Assembly: GCF_030944405.1 (NCBI RefSeq)
Contig: NZ_CP132339.1
Span: 1,178,001-1,242,000 of the forward strand
Reading direction: 5' to 3'
Length of the DNA stretch: 64,000 nt
Source of the DNA: Janthinobacterium sp. J1-1
Lineage (GTDB): Bacteria; Pseudomonadota; Gammaproteobacteria; Burkholderiales; Burkholderiaceae_D
Shown here: piece by piece, positions 26,510 through 34,785 of the stretch
Numbering within the stretch: position 1 is the stretch's first letter
Layout: each line of letters starts with the position of its first letter
Notes under the pieces: generated by a model
Told to the model about the DNA's origin: nothing
Database searches by the model: none
What the model saw: only the letters and a program-made list of their open reading frames with translations
Made by a program: the position numbers and the translations under genes

Positions 26510-29500
26510 ATGTCAGACACACTGAACCAGACCACCGCCGCGCCTGGCGAGCGCAAGCAGGACAAGATCATCGATTTGCGCCCCACCTTGTTCATCGGCG
26601 TGGGCGGCACCGGCATGCAGGTGCTGATGCGCGTGCGCCGGCGCATCCTCAATACCTTGTGGGGCAACCCGGGCCAGCGCCAGCGGGTCGACAAGCTCGA
26701 TGAATTTCCGGTGGCGCAGTTCATACACTTCGACCTGGACAGTGGTGCGGTGGTGGAAAGCGGCGAATCGCAGGCGCAGGACCTGCAATTCGACCTGCTG
26801 AAATTTACCGACGATGAAAAGATCGTCGGTTCGTTTGACGCCGACAAGTACGGCCGCGACGACGATTCGCTCGAGCGCTATCCGCACATCAAGGAATGGC
26901 TGCCGCTGACGCCGCAAAAAATCCGCGACCTGAACTTCGACATGCAGGCCGGCGCCGGCCAGGTGCGCGCCGTGTCGCGCCTGTATTTCTTCGACAAATA
27001 CAGCAAGGTACGCGACAAGATCCGCCTGAAGCTGAAGAACCTGAAGGCCGGCCTGTCGCACGAGCGCCAGTTGAGCGAGCTGGGCCTGCGCATGGAGCCG
27101 GGCCGCTTCCGTATCGTGGTGGTCGGCTCGGTGGCCGGCGGCACCGGTTCCGGCTCCTTCCTCGACATGGGCTACCTGGCGCGCTGGATCGCCGAGACCG
27201 AGGTCGAGCATGCGGACGTGGAACTGATGCTGTTCCTGCCGAGCGGCTTTACCCGCAACAACAAGGACCGCACCGAAGGCAACGGCTATGCGGCGCTGAT
27301 GGAGCTGGAATCGGCGATGATGGGCAACCAGAACTACCTGAGCCGCTGGGACAGCTATGACCGGCCCAAGCTGGCTCGCGTGCCGTACAGCGAAGTGTTC
27401 CTGGTCGACTCGGGCAACCTGGCCCAGCAGCATACCGACAGCGTCAACGACATCTATCATATGGTGGCCGACTCGCTGTTCGAGGATTTTGCCTCGGCCG
27501 ACTTCGCGCGCGCCAAGCGCTCGATCGCCGTCAACCAGGCGCAGCACAAGAATTCGATGTACAAGGCACCGGTGCCGCAGAACCGCTTCGGCGACATGCG
27601 TTTGTATTTCTCGCAGCGCTACTCCTCGTTCGGCATGGCCGTGCTCGATACACGCCAGGAAGCGGCGCGCGATGAACGCGCCCACCGCTGGGCCGGCGCC
27701 ATGCTGAAAGCGTTTTTTGGCGTGGGCGGCAGCGACGCCGGTGCGAATCGCGCCAATGACGACCAGCGCAATGATTTCATGGGCGCGCACATGGGCTTGC
27801 GCGCCGTGCCGTTCGACGACTTCCCCGTGTTTTCCGACAAGAGCATCGAGCTGAAACGTTCGAATGGCGCCTTCGAGGATTTCCAGGTGGTCGACGACCT
27901 GCTGGCCGAGCGCCAGGGCAATTTGCTCAGCGGCGTGGAAGAGCGCGTCAACCGCCGTGTCGACGAGATCCGCACCGGCTACGACCGCAAGGAATGGCCG
28001 GCCCAGTTGCGTGACGCCGTGCGCCAGCTCGAACGCGACGCCGTGCGCGACCAGGATTCCACCGCCGACACCACCGAAGACCGCATCGCCAAGCGCCGCG
28101 CGGAACTGTTCGGCCATATCAAGCAGGTGGTGCGCGACCAGTTGTACGGCTACCTGGACAACAAGGAATTTGGCGGCCTGGAATATGTGCTGTCGCTGGT
28201 CGAACAGATGAAGGACCGCATCGAAGCACCGGGCAGCGGCCTGATCGCACAGATCGACACGAATGCCGAACGCTATCGCGAAATCAAGGAAGCCGTGCGC
28301 ACGCGCGAATACGAGCGCCTGCTGAACAACCTGGAACAGACCCGCGGCGGTTTCTTCGGCAGCGGCGAGAAACAGGCCGGCGTGGTGATGGACCATTTGC
28401 GCACCGAAATCGCCAATGCGCTCAAGTTCCACCTGCGCGCGCGCGCCGCCGACGAGGCGGTATTGCTGCTGCGCGACATTTCGCGCTGGCTGGGCAACCG
28501 CACCGGCGTCGATGCCGAAGGCCGGGCCGTGTGGAATGGCCTGGTCGGCGAGTTGCAGCTGGGCCGCGCCGCCGTGCTCGACATGCTGAACCAGCTGCAG
28601 ACCGCCAATGTTATCGTCCAGAAAGACCTGCAGAAAGACCATGCGACCGCCATCGTCGTGCCCGTCACGCTGGCCGATATCGCCATGCCGAGCGCGGCCA
28701 CCTTGCGCGACTGGGCCGATGAAGCGTTCAAGGACATCGGCGGCTCCAAGACCCTGTTTCCGATGCTGGGCGATGTGGCCCAGCGCGGCGAGATCTTGAA
28801 CAAGGTCAAGCGCATGGCGGAAAACCGCCTGGCCAGCATGGGTGTCAACGACCAGGAGGCGGCCAGGGCCGACCCGCTATTCCTGGCGCTCGACCAGATG
28901 GACCCGGCGCGGCGCCAGGATTATTTCCGCAAGCTGCTGGCCTGCGCCATGCCGTGGATCGACGCCAATATGGTGGGCGAGTTCACGGTCAAGGCCGACC
29001 AGTACAAATGCGTGATCGGCGTGGCGGGCGCGGTGGCCTTCAAGGCCAAGTTTGGCGCGGAAATCAATGCCTGCGTGCAGACCCAGGCCGGTATTACCAG
29101 CAGCCAGGTCGAGATCGTGGAAACCGGCATCGCCGGGCGCGCCGTCTGCTATTGCGAACTGGCCGGCGTGCCGCTGACGGTGCTGCGCGGCCTGGAAGGC
29201 TGGCGCACCAGCTACCGCAAGGAGAGCGACGAGGAAAAAGCACCGATCCATACGCATATCGATACCACCCAGTTCAACCATCCGGTCTCGCCGAGCACCG
29301 ATGAGATCCGCATGATGGCCGAACACTTCGGCCTGTTCCTGAAGGCCGTCATGCTGGGCATCCTGACGCGCCACAGCGGAAGAGTGGTGCCGCTGGGCCA
29401 GTATCTGTTTGCCATGGGGCGTGGCGACTTGCGCCGTATCGGCAACGAGCGCCTGATCCGCCAGAATGGCTTGCACAATGTCTTCCAGGGCCTGATCGAA

Positions 29501-30202
29501 TCGCGCGTGGCCGAGCGCCTGGCCGAGTTCGATGCGGCACAAACGGTGGCCCTGGCCGCGCTGGCCAGCTATTACGCCGACGAGGTGTACACGCCGCGCC
29601 TGGTATCGATCAATGGTGGTGTGCAACTGGACAACAAAGGCTTCGGCAATGCCATCGCCCGTGAAATCGCCGCCGATCTGCGCGAGAGCGCGCGCCGCAA
29701 GGGCCTGACCGATGCCGAGGTCACCAAGCTGGAGCAAAAGCTGTATGAAAACCTGAAGCTCTGGGCCAATGTGATACCGGAGTCGGACGCCGATGCGCAT
29801 GAGTGGGAAGTGCAGCCACCGGGAGAAAGTGGCTTGCCGCGGCTCAAATTCGCCATCAAGCCGGAAATGCTGGAAGCGGGCGCGCTGCAGGCGCTGTTTG
29901 CGCCACCAGCAGCTGCGGCTGCACCGGCGCCGACGGCGTTTGCCGCGGCAACGCTGGCACCGTCTTCGATGCCGTCCCTGGCGCCGGTCGAGCACCAATA
30001 TATGCTGGGCATCGACAGCAAGCCGCAAGGACCGTATACGGCGCAGCAGATTGCGCAATTCGTGCGCGCCGGCCAGATCGTGCCGGCCGCCACCAAAGTC
30101 TGGCGCGAAGGCATGCCGGCCTGGGTCGAACTGACGCAATTCCCCGAGCTGGCCTCGGCGCTGTTCAGCTCGATGCCATCGCTGTCGCCACCGCAGCTTT
30201 AA
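26510..30202 (+). CDS. Tubulin/FtsZ-like protein with C-terminal GYF_2-type domain
   Basis: 1230 residues. The N-terminal ~400 residues look like the Tubulin_2 (tubulin-like) family: a glycine-rich first loop after a strand (LFIGVGGTGMQ, 27-37), the tubulin/FtsZ signature loop V-A-G-G-T-G-S-G (208-215) after strand IVVVGSV, and NGYAALMELE where a T7-like region could fall. A long, mostly alpha-helical middle follows (about 430-1120), then an Ala/Pro linker and a GYF_2-like domain (about 1163-1218: YMLGID..PQGPYTAQQI...W.EGMPAW). No TM segment: cytosolic. It is about 2.5 times the size of tubulin or FtsZ. Probably a nucleotide-dependent polymer or scaffold; polymerisation is inferred. A GGAAACACC site precedes the ATG. 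Confidence 0.82.
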   Translation: MSDTLNQTTAAPGERKQDKIIDLRPTLFIGVGGTGMQVLMRVRRRILNTLWGNPGQRQRVDKLDEFPVAQFIHFDLDSGAVVESGESQAQDLQFDLLKFTDDEKIVGSFDADKYGRDDDSLERYPHIKEWLPLTPQKIRDLNFDMQAGAGQVRAVSRLYFFDKYSKVRDKIRLKLKNLKAGLSHERQLSELGLRMEPGRFRIVVVGSVAGGTGSGSFLDMGYLARWIAETEVEHADVELMLFLPSGFTRNNKDRTEGNGYAALMELESAMMGNQNYLSRWDSYDRPKLARVPYSEVFLVDSGNLAQQHTDSVNDIYHMVADSLFEDFASADFARAKRSIAVNQAQHKNSMYKAPVPQNRFGDMRLYFSQRYSSFGMAVLDTRQEAARDERAHRWAGAMLKAFFGVGGSDAGANRANDDQRNDFMGAHMGLRAVPFDDFPVFSDKSIELKRSNGAFEDFQVVDDLLAERQGNLLSGVEERVNRRVDEIRTGYDRKEWPAQLRDAVRQLERDAVRDQDSTADTTEDRIAKRRAELFGHIKQVVRDQLYGYLDNKEFGGLEYVLSLVEQMKDRIEAPGSGLIAQIDTNAERYREIKEAVRTREYERLLNNLEQTRGGFFGSGEKQAGVVMDHLRTEIANALKFHLRARAADEAVLLLRDISRWLGNRTGVDAEGRAVWNGLVGELQLGRAAVLDMLNQLQTANVIVQKDLQKDHATAIVVPVTLADIAMPSAATLRDWADEAFKDIGGSKTLFPMLGDVAQRGEILNKVKRMAENRLASMGVNDQEAARADPLFLALDQMDPARRQDYFRKLLACAMPWIDANMVGEFTVKADQYKCVIGVAGAVAFKAKFGAEINACVQTQAGITSSQVEIVETGIAGRAVCYCELAGVPLTVLRGLEGWRTSYRKESDEEKAPIHTHIDTTQFNHPVSPSTDEIRMMAEHFGLFLKAVMLGILTRHSGRVVPLGQYLFAMGRGDLRRIGNERLIRQNGLHNVFQGLIESRVAERLAEFDAAQTVALAALASYYADEVYTPRLVSINGGVQLDNKGFGNAIAREIAADLRESARRKGLTDAEVTKLEQKLYENLKLWANVIPESDADAHEWEVQPPGESGLPRLKFAIKPEMLEAGALQALFAPPAAAAAPAPTAFAAATLAPSSMPSLAPVEHQYMLGIDSKPQGPYTAQQIAQFVRAGQIVPAATKVWREGMPAWVELTQFPELASALFSSMPSLSPPQL

Positions 30203-30215
30203 TGAAGGACGTGTT

Positions 30216-31460
30216 GTGAACAAGTGTGTCAAGTGTCAATCGGTGCTGGTCGGCGGCGTAGCGTTCTGCCCGTTTTGCGGCCAGGGCGTGGCGGGTGCCG
30301 TCGCGCCGCCGCCATTGCCGAAACCGGTGGCGGCCGTGGTGCCACCGGTGCCGGCACCGGTTCCGGTCAAGGCTGAACCGAAGCCGGAAGCCAAGCCGGA
30401 ACCCAGGGTCGAGCCCAAGGTCGAGCCCAAGGTGGAACCCAAGCCGGCGCCGCAGCCGGTGCAGAAGCCTGTCCCACAGCCTGCACCGGTGCCCGTGCCC
30501 AAGCCTGTTCCCAAAGTGGAGCCCCCGGCCCAGCCGCCCGCACCGCCGAAAAAATGGCCGCGCTGGCTGGCCGGCATCGCCGTGCTGGCGCTGGTGATCG
30601 TGTATATGAACGGCAAGCCGGGCGGCAAAAGCGAATCGGCCTGCAATGACGCCATCGACAGCGGCCTGAAGCTGGTGGCCGACGGCAGCCTGGACGGTGC
30701 GCGCCAGAAGCTGGCGACGGCGAAAAACGTCTGCACCGGCAAGTCCAGCGCCAAGGCCGAAGACTTGCAGGCGGCTATCGGCAAGGCCGGCGCCGCAACG
30801 GCCGGCTGCCAGCGCAGCGTCAAGGCGATTGAAAATGCGCTCGACGGCAAGCGCTTGCAAAGCGCCGGCGAGGCCATCGCCAAGCTCGACGCCGATTGCG
30901 CCGGCGCCGCCACGGTGGAGTCCTTGCGCAAGCAGCTGGCGCGCCAGCAGGCGGCGGCCGCCTCGGTACAGGTGGGCGTGCGCCAGGCGCTCGACAACAG
31001 CGATGCCTCGGCGGCGCAAAACGGCATCGCCAAGCTCGAAGCGATCGATCGCGAATATCCGGAACTCAAACAGCTGAAAGCCGACTTGCAGGCCTTGAAT
31101 ACGCCCGCACCGGCACCGGTACCCACACCGACCCCGGCGCCAGCGCCAGCGCCGGCGCCGGTTGATCCGGCACCAACGCGCCCGATCCAGACCGAACCTG
31201 CCGCGCCGCGCGTGGTCGAACGTGCTGCGGCTGCTCCCGCACCGGCCGTCGACAATGGCGCGGCCATGCGCAACGAGATGGCGCAATCCTTCCTGCGCGA
31301 TGCCGAACGGGCCATGGCCGATGGCCGTTTCGACGCCGCCAAGACCTATCTGGACAGCGCGCGCCGCGTCGACCCGAACAACCCGCGCATCGACAGCCTG
31401 TCGCGCCGCATCCGCGACCGCGAGCGCCAGGTGCTGCAGACGGAAACCACGATCAAGTAA
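30216..31460 (+). CDS. Zinc-ribbon, proline-linker membrane protein
   Basis: 414 residues from a GTG start (GGA 8 bases upstream). The N-terminal zinc ribbon is C4-x2-C7 and C18-x2-C21 (KCVKCQ, FCPFCGQ). A ~80-residue tract of Pro/Lys/Glu/Val repeats (about 28-107, KPEP, VEPK, QPVP) leads to one TM helix (about 112-127, LAGIAVLALVIVYM). A periplasmic helical region (130-290), a second Pro-rich linker (295-325) and a TPR-like C-terminal helix set (about 350-414, SFLRDAERAMADGRFDAAKTYLDSARR) follow. The domain order puts the ribbon in the cytosol. It follows the tubulin-like gene by 13 bases. The Pro-rich tract could be a ligand for the GYF_2-like domain of its neighbour (inference). Confidence 0.8.
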   Translation: MNKCVKCQSVLVGGVAFCPFCGQGVAGAVAPPPLPKPVAAVVPPVPAPVPVKAEPKPEAKPEPRVEPKVEPKVEPKPAPQPVQKPVPQPAPVPVPKPVPKVEPPAQPPAPPKKWPRWLAGIAVLALVIVYMNGKPGGKSESACNDAIDSGLKLVADGSLDGARQKLATAKNVCTGKSSAKAEDLQAAIGKAGAATAGCQRSVKAIENALDGKRLQSAGEAIAKLDADCAGAATVESLRKQLARQQAAAASVQVGVRQALDNSDASAAQNGIAKLEAIDREYPELKQLKADLQALNTPAPAPVPTPTPAPAPAPAPVDPAPTRPIQTEPAAPRVVERAAAAPAPAVDNGAAMRNEMAQSFLRDAERAMADGRFDAAKTYLDSARRVDPNNPRIDSLSRRIRDRERQVLQTETTIK

Positions 31461-31478
31461 GTTACTTTGGAGCCTCTC

Positions 31479-32231
31479 ATGAACAAGACCACGTTGCGCG
31501 CCGCCGCCGCCCTGACCCTGACCGCCATGCTGGCCGGCTGCGCCACGGCACCCGGCAACCCGAACGGCGTACGGCAAGACACGCCATATCCGCAAGGCGG
31601 CCAGAATCCGCAAGCGGCCACCGACGATGACCCGTGCAGCGTGGGCGCGACCGCCGCCGCCGGCGCGGCCGTCGGTGCCTTGCTCGGTGCCTTTGTCAAC
31701 GGCAAGAAGGGCGCGCTGCAAGGCGCGGCCCTCGGTGGCGGCCTGGCCGCGGCCGGTTGCCTGGCGATCAATGTGAACTCGCGCCAGACCAAGACGGCGG
31801 CCCAGGCCGACCGCGACTATATCCGCGCGCGCGGCGCGCTGCCACGCGAACCGCAAGTGGTGTCGTACACGCCGCAGGTGAGCGCGGCCACCGTCAAGCG
31901 CGGCCAGCCGTTCAAGGTCAACTCGGTGGTGGAGCTGGTCAATGGCAGCGCGCAGAACGTCAACGACGTGCGCGAGGAACTGGTGGTGCTGGACCCGCAG
32001 GGCCAGCCCTTCAAGTCCGGCTCGAAGTCCTTGGCCAGCAATAACAAGACGGGCGGGCGCTTTGAAAACTCGTTCGAGCTGACCTTGCCGGCTGGCGTGT
32101 CGCAGGGCGTGTATGGCGTCAAGACCAATCTGTACGTCAACGGCAAGCTGGCCGCCACGCGCGATCTGCGCACGCAGCTGGTGATACTGGATGTGGAGAC
32201 GGGTGCCAACGCGCAGCTGGCGCTGCGCTGA
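31479..32231 (+). CDS. Glycine-zipper lipoprotein of the tubulin-like cluster
   Basis: 250 residues. Lipoprotein signal with lipobox LAGC (Cys21). Residues about 55-90 form a glycine-zipper segment (ATAAAGAAVGALLGAFVNGKKGALQGAALGGG, read as short motifs AAVGALLGA and GAALGGGLAA), a motif found in envelope-inserting proteins. The C-terminal half is a beta-sandwich-like domain (VKRGQPFKVNSVVELVNGS...VREELVVLDPQG). ATG at 31479 follows TGGAG by six bases. The residues after Cys21 (ATAPG) lack an inner-membrane-retention Asp, so an outer-membrane site is inferred. Last gene of the cluster, ending at a REP-type palindrome. Confidence 0.82.
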   Translation: MNKTTLRAAAALTLTAMLAGCATAPGNPNGVRQDTPYPQGGQNPQAATDDDPCSVGATAAAGAAVGALLGAFVNGKKGALQGAALGGGLAAAGCLAINVNSRQTKTAAQADRDYIRARGALPREPQVVSYTPQVSAATVKRGQPFKVNSVVELVNGSAQNVNDVREELVVLDPQGQPFKSGSKSLASNNKTGGRFENSFELTLPAGVSQGVYGVKTNLYVNGKLAATRDLRTQLVILDVETGANAQLALR

Positions 32232-32234
32232 TTG

Positions 32235-32322
32235 CGTAATCCGACAACACCACTGACGCCAACAATGTTGTCGGATTACGGCCCCTCTGGGGCCTGCGCG
32301 GCCCGACCTAATCCGACCTACG
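32235..32322. repeat. REP-type palindromic repeat
   Basis: A perfect 15-base inverted repeat, CGTAATCCGACAACA (32235-32249) and its complement (32266-32280), with a 16-base loop. GCCCC-TCT-GGGGC (32281-32293) follows, then another partial arm TAATCCGACCTACG (32309-32322). The TAATCCGAC/GTCGGATTA core is the kind of sequence repeated between genes in many proteobacteria. Placed between the convergent lipoprotein and trmL genes, it could also stop transcription from both sides. Confidence 0.7.
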
Positions 32323-32788
32323 CGCCGCCGGCGTAGCCATGCTGGCGCCACGCTTCATACACGACTACCGCCACCGTGTTCGACAGATTCAGGCTGCGGT
32401 TGTCGGGGCGCATCGGCAGCCGGATGCGCTGTTCGCCGGGGAAACTGTTGCGCAGTTCCGGGTCCAGTCCTTTCGTTTCCGAGCCGAACACGAACACGTC
32501 GCCGGGCAGGAAGGCCAGCTCGGCAAACGGGCGCGAGCCGTGCGTGGTCATGGCGAACATGCGCGCCGGGTCCGGTTGCGTGTCGGCGATAAAGGCGTCC
32601 CAATGCCTGTGCACCTTCATGCTGGCGTAGTCGTGGTAATCGAGGCCGGCGCGTTTCATTTTTGAATCGTCGAGCGGAAAGCCCAGCGGTTCGATCAGGT
32701 GCAGCTGCACGCCCGTATTGGCGCACAGGCGTATGATATTGCCCGTATTGGGCGGTATTTCCGGGTTGACCAGAACAACATGAAACAA
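32318..32788 (-). CDS. trmL: tRNA (cytidine(34)-2'-O)-methyltransferase TrmL (TTG start)
   Basis: 156 residues, E. coli TrmL being 157. SPOUT-fold methyltransferase with PPNTGNIIRLCANTG at the N-terminus, GSETKGL in the middle and RSLNLSNTVAVVVYEA near the end (the knotted SAM site). It methylates the wobble base of tRNA-Leu. The start is TTG at 32788, because GGGAGAG lies six bases upstream and the protein then begins MFHVVLVNPEIPPN as in homologues. The long upstream extension of the frame is a shadow of comF. The last bases lie in the REP repeat. Confidence 0.93.
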   Translation of the reverse strand: MFHVVLVNPEIPPNTGNIIRLCANTGVQLHLIEPLGFPLDDSKMKRAGLDYHDYASMKVHRHWDAFIADTQPDPARMFAMTTHGSRPFAELAFLPGDVFVFGSETKGLDPELRNSFPGEQRIRLPMRPDNRSLNLSNTVAVVVYEAWRQHGYAGGA

Positions 32789-32814
32789 AATACTCTCCCT
32801 ATTTAAATAATCAA

Positions 32815-33537
32815 TCAGCGCGGCGGCGTGCGCGCGGCCACCAGCACGGTGACCTTGCGCGCGCCGGCGCGTTTCAATGCGGCCGCCAGCGCGTGGACGG
32901 TATGGCCGCTGCTCATCACGTCGTCGACGATGCCGACATGGCGCCTGGCCACTTGTTCGGCATATTGCGGCGCCACCATGAAGGCCTGCGCCAGGTTGGC
33001 CCGCCGTTCGCGCGGCGCCACGCCGCTTTGCGCCCTGGTTTCGCGCACGCGGGTCGCCAGCCGCGCTTGCAGCGGGATGGCGAGGCGGCGCGCCAGCGGG
33101 CGCGCAATTTCCAGCGCCTGGTTGTAGCCACGTTCCACCAGCCTGGCCGGGCCCAGCGGTACCGGGCACAGCAATTGTGGCGCATCCCAGCCACTGTCGC
33201 GCCGCACGGCCGCCACCAGCAGCTGCGCAAACAGCGGCGCCAGCGCCAGGCGCGCGCCAAATTTCAGTTGCAGCAACAACTGGTCGACCGGCGCCGCATA
33301 GTCCGCCGCCGTCCAGGTGGCGTCATAGGCGGGCGGCCGGCGCAGACAGCGTCCGCACACAAGGGCCACGTCGGCCAGCGGATTGGCGCACTGGCGGCAA
33401 CGGCGCCGCGTGTGTTCCAGGTATTGTCGCCGGCAAGGCGAGCACACGACGCCACGGCAACTGCCGGCGCACAGCGCGCACTGGGCCGGCAGCAGGCTGC
33501 CGAGCACATCGAGGCAAAAGAGGCTGTTGATCGCCAT
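32815..33537 (-). CDS. comF: ComF family phosphoribosyltransferase-like protein
   Basis: 240 residues. An N-terminal double zinc-ribbon (CALC, CSPC, CRQC, CGRC in residues about 20-65) and a type-I phosphoribosyltransferase domain with PRPP loop VGIVDDVMSSGHTV near 205-218. ComF homologues act in competence-linked DNA uptake; the exact reaction is unknown. Pilus ATPases are elsewhere in this window, but comF is not linked to them. It precedes trmL by 26 bases on the same strand and is divergent from the bioC-like gene. Confidence 0.93.
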   Translation of the reverse strand: MAINSLFCLDVLGSLLPAQCALCAGSCRGVVCSPCRRQYLEHTRRRCRQCANPLADVALVCGRCLRRPPAYDATWTAADYAAPVDQLLLQLKFGARLALAPLFAQLLVAAVRRDSGWDAPQLLCPVPLGPARLVERGYNQALEIARPLARRLAIPLQARLATRVRETRAQSGVAPRERRANLAQAFMVAPQYAEQVARRHVGIVDDVMSSGHTVHALAAALKRAGARKVTVLVAARTPPR

Positions 33538-33588
33538 GGCCGGGTTCCATGTACACTGCCGACATTATCTCATCTCACCCGATTCGAC

Positions 33589-34506
33589 ATGTCAGTTCCC
33601 ACTACTCCGCCCAAAATGAGTGCGCCCATCGATGCGGTGCACGTCCGTGATTTCTTTTCCCGCCCGGCGCGCGTGGCGCCGTCCGATTTCCTGCGCCGCG
33701 AAGTATCAAGCCGCATGCACGAGCGCCTGGAGCTGGTGAAGATCGCCCCCCTGCGCGTGCTCGACGCGGGCTGCGGCCCGGGCGCCGACCTGGCGCAGCT
33801 GCACAAGGATTATCCGGCCGCGCAGATTCTCGGCCTGGACGCCGCGCAAGCGATGGTGCAGGCGGCGCGTGCGCCGGCCAGCAAGTTGTCGAGCCTGAAC
33901 CAGTTTCTCAGCAAGCTGCTGCCGGCCAAGACGGGCGTGGACTTGCTGTGCGGCGACCTGGGCGACCTGCCGCTGGCGCCGAACAGTGTCGACCTGGTCT
34001 GGTCCAACCTGGCGCTGCACTGGCATGCCCAGCCCGACCGCGTGTTTGCCGAATGGCGCCGCGTGCTGCGCCTGGACGGCTTGCTGATGTTTTCCTGTTT
34101 CGGCCCCGATACGTTCCGCGAACTGCGTGACGCCTTTGCCGAAGCCGATCTGTATCCGCACGCTTTGCCGTTTGTCGACATGCACGACTTTGGCGACATG
34201 CTGGTCGAGGCGGGTTTTTCCACGCCGGTACTCGATATGGAAATCATTACGGTCACCTATGACACCCCGGAGAAACTGCTGGCCGATGTGCGGGCGTTTG
34301 GCGGCAATCCGCTGACCACGCGCCGGCGCGGCCTGATGGGCAAGGCGGCCTGGCAGCGGATGCTGGCTGCTTTGGAAGCGATGCGTCGTCCTGACGGCAA
34401 GCTGGGCCTCACTTTTGAAGTGTTGTATGGGCATGCGTTTCGCCCGGCGCCGCGTGTCACACGCAATGGCGAAGCGATCATCCGCTTTGATTTGCCGCGT
34501 AAATAA
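33589..34506 (+). CDS. BioC-like SAM methyltransferase
   Basis: 305 residues. Class-I SAM methyltransferase with motif I VLDAGCGPGADL, a DLGDLPLAPNSVDLVWSNLALHW segment and DTFRELRDAF, the pattern of malonyl-ACP O-methyltransferase BioC and of the related NDUFAF5-like family. BioC primes pimelate synthesis for biotin. No other bio gene is adjacent, so the function is likely but not certain. Start ATG at 33589 (MSVPTTPPKM) with the start MSAPID nine codons later as an alternative. Divergent from comF over 51 bases. Confidence 0.85.
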   Translation: MSVPTTPPKMSAPIDAVHVRDFFSRPARVAPSDFLRREVSSRMHERLELVKIAPLRVLDAGCGPGADLAQLHKDYPAAQILGLDAAQAMVQAARAPASKLSSLNQFLSKLLPAKTGVDLLCGDLGDLPLAPNSVDLVWSNLALHWHAQPDRVFAEWRRVLRLDGLLMFSCFGPDTFRELRDAFAEADLYPHALPFVDMHDFGDMLVEAGFSTPVLDMEIITVTYDTPEKLLADVRAFGGNPLTTRRRGLMGKAAWQRMLAALEAMRRPDGKLGLTFEVLYGHAFRPAPRVTRNGEAIIRFDLPRK

Positions 34507-34561
34507 GCAGGTTTCAAAAACGGAATAATTGGCGCGCAACCCCAAGAGTCCCTGATAAAAC

Positions 34562-34624
34562 GGCCATGGCGTTGTTGCCTTGCCTCGCCGTACATGCGTA
34601 CTGTCTTCGGCGCGGCGCCTGGCC
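34562..34624. repeat. Imperfect long palindrome centred on GTACATGCGTAC
   Basis: Arms of about 30 bases run from GGCCATGGCG at the left to GCGCCTGGCC at the right and pair imperfectly around GTAC-ATGC-GTAC. The right half contains GTACTGTCTTCGGCGCGGCG. It resembles in layout the palindrome at 52031-52126. A dispersed non-autonomous repeat is the likeliest explanation, but copies elsewhere cannot be checked here. Confidence 0.4.
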
Positions 34625-34755
34625 CTGACCATTTTCTCAGGAACTCTTTGCGCGGGATAAAACCGAGACTTTGTCAGCATCGCGGCTGATATGGCCGCAA
34701 CCGTTGCAATCCGCGCCACCATCGGTGATGTAGCTCCGCATGCACCGCATATTTC

Positions 34756-34785
34756 TTGATGGATTCAACTTTTCTTGCTTATAAT
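34756..34785 (+). promoter_or_regulatory. Probable cox operon promoter
   Basis: TTGATG (34756-34761), an 18-base spacer, and a consensus TATAAT (34780-34785). It is the only strong sigma-70 match in the gap upstream of coxB. It would start transcription near 34792, leaving a leader of about 320 bases. Confidence 0.55.

Noticed and set aside
26513..28642. 709-codon minus-strand open frame
   Set aside because: Antisense shadow of the tubulin-like gene caused by GC-rich third positions; no domain, no ribosome site.
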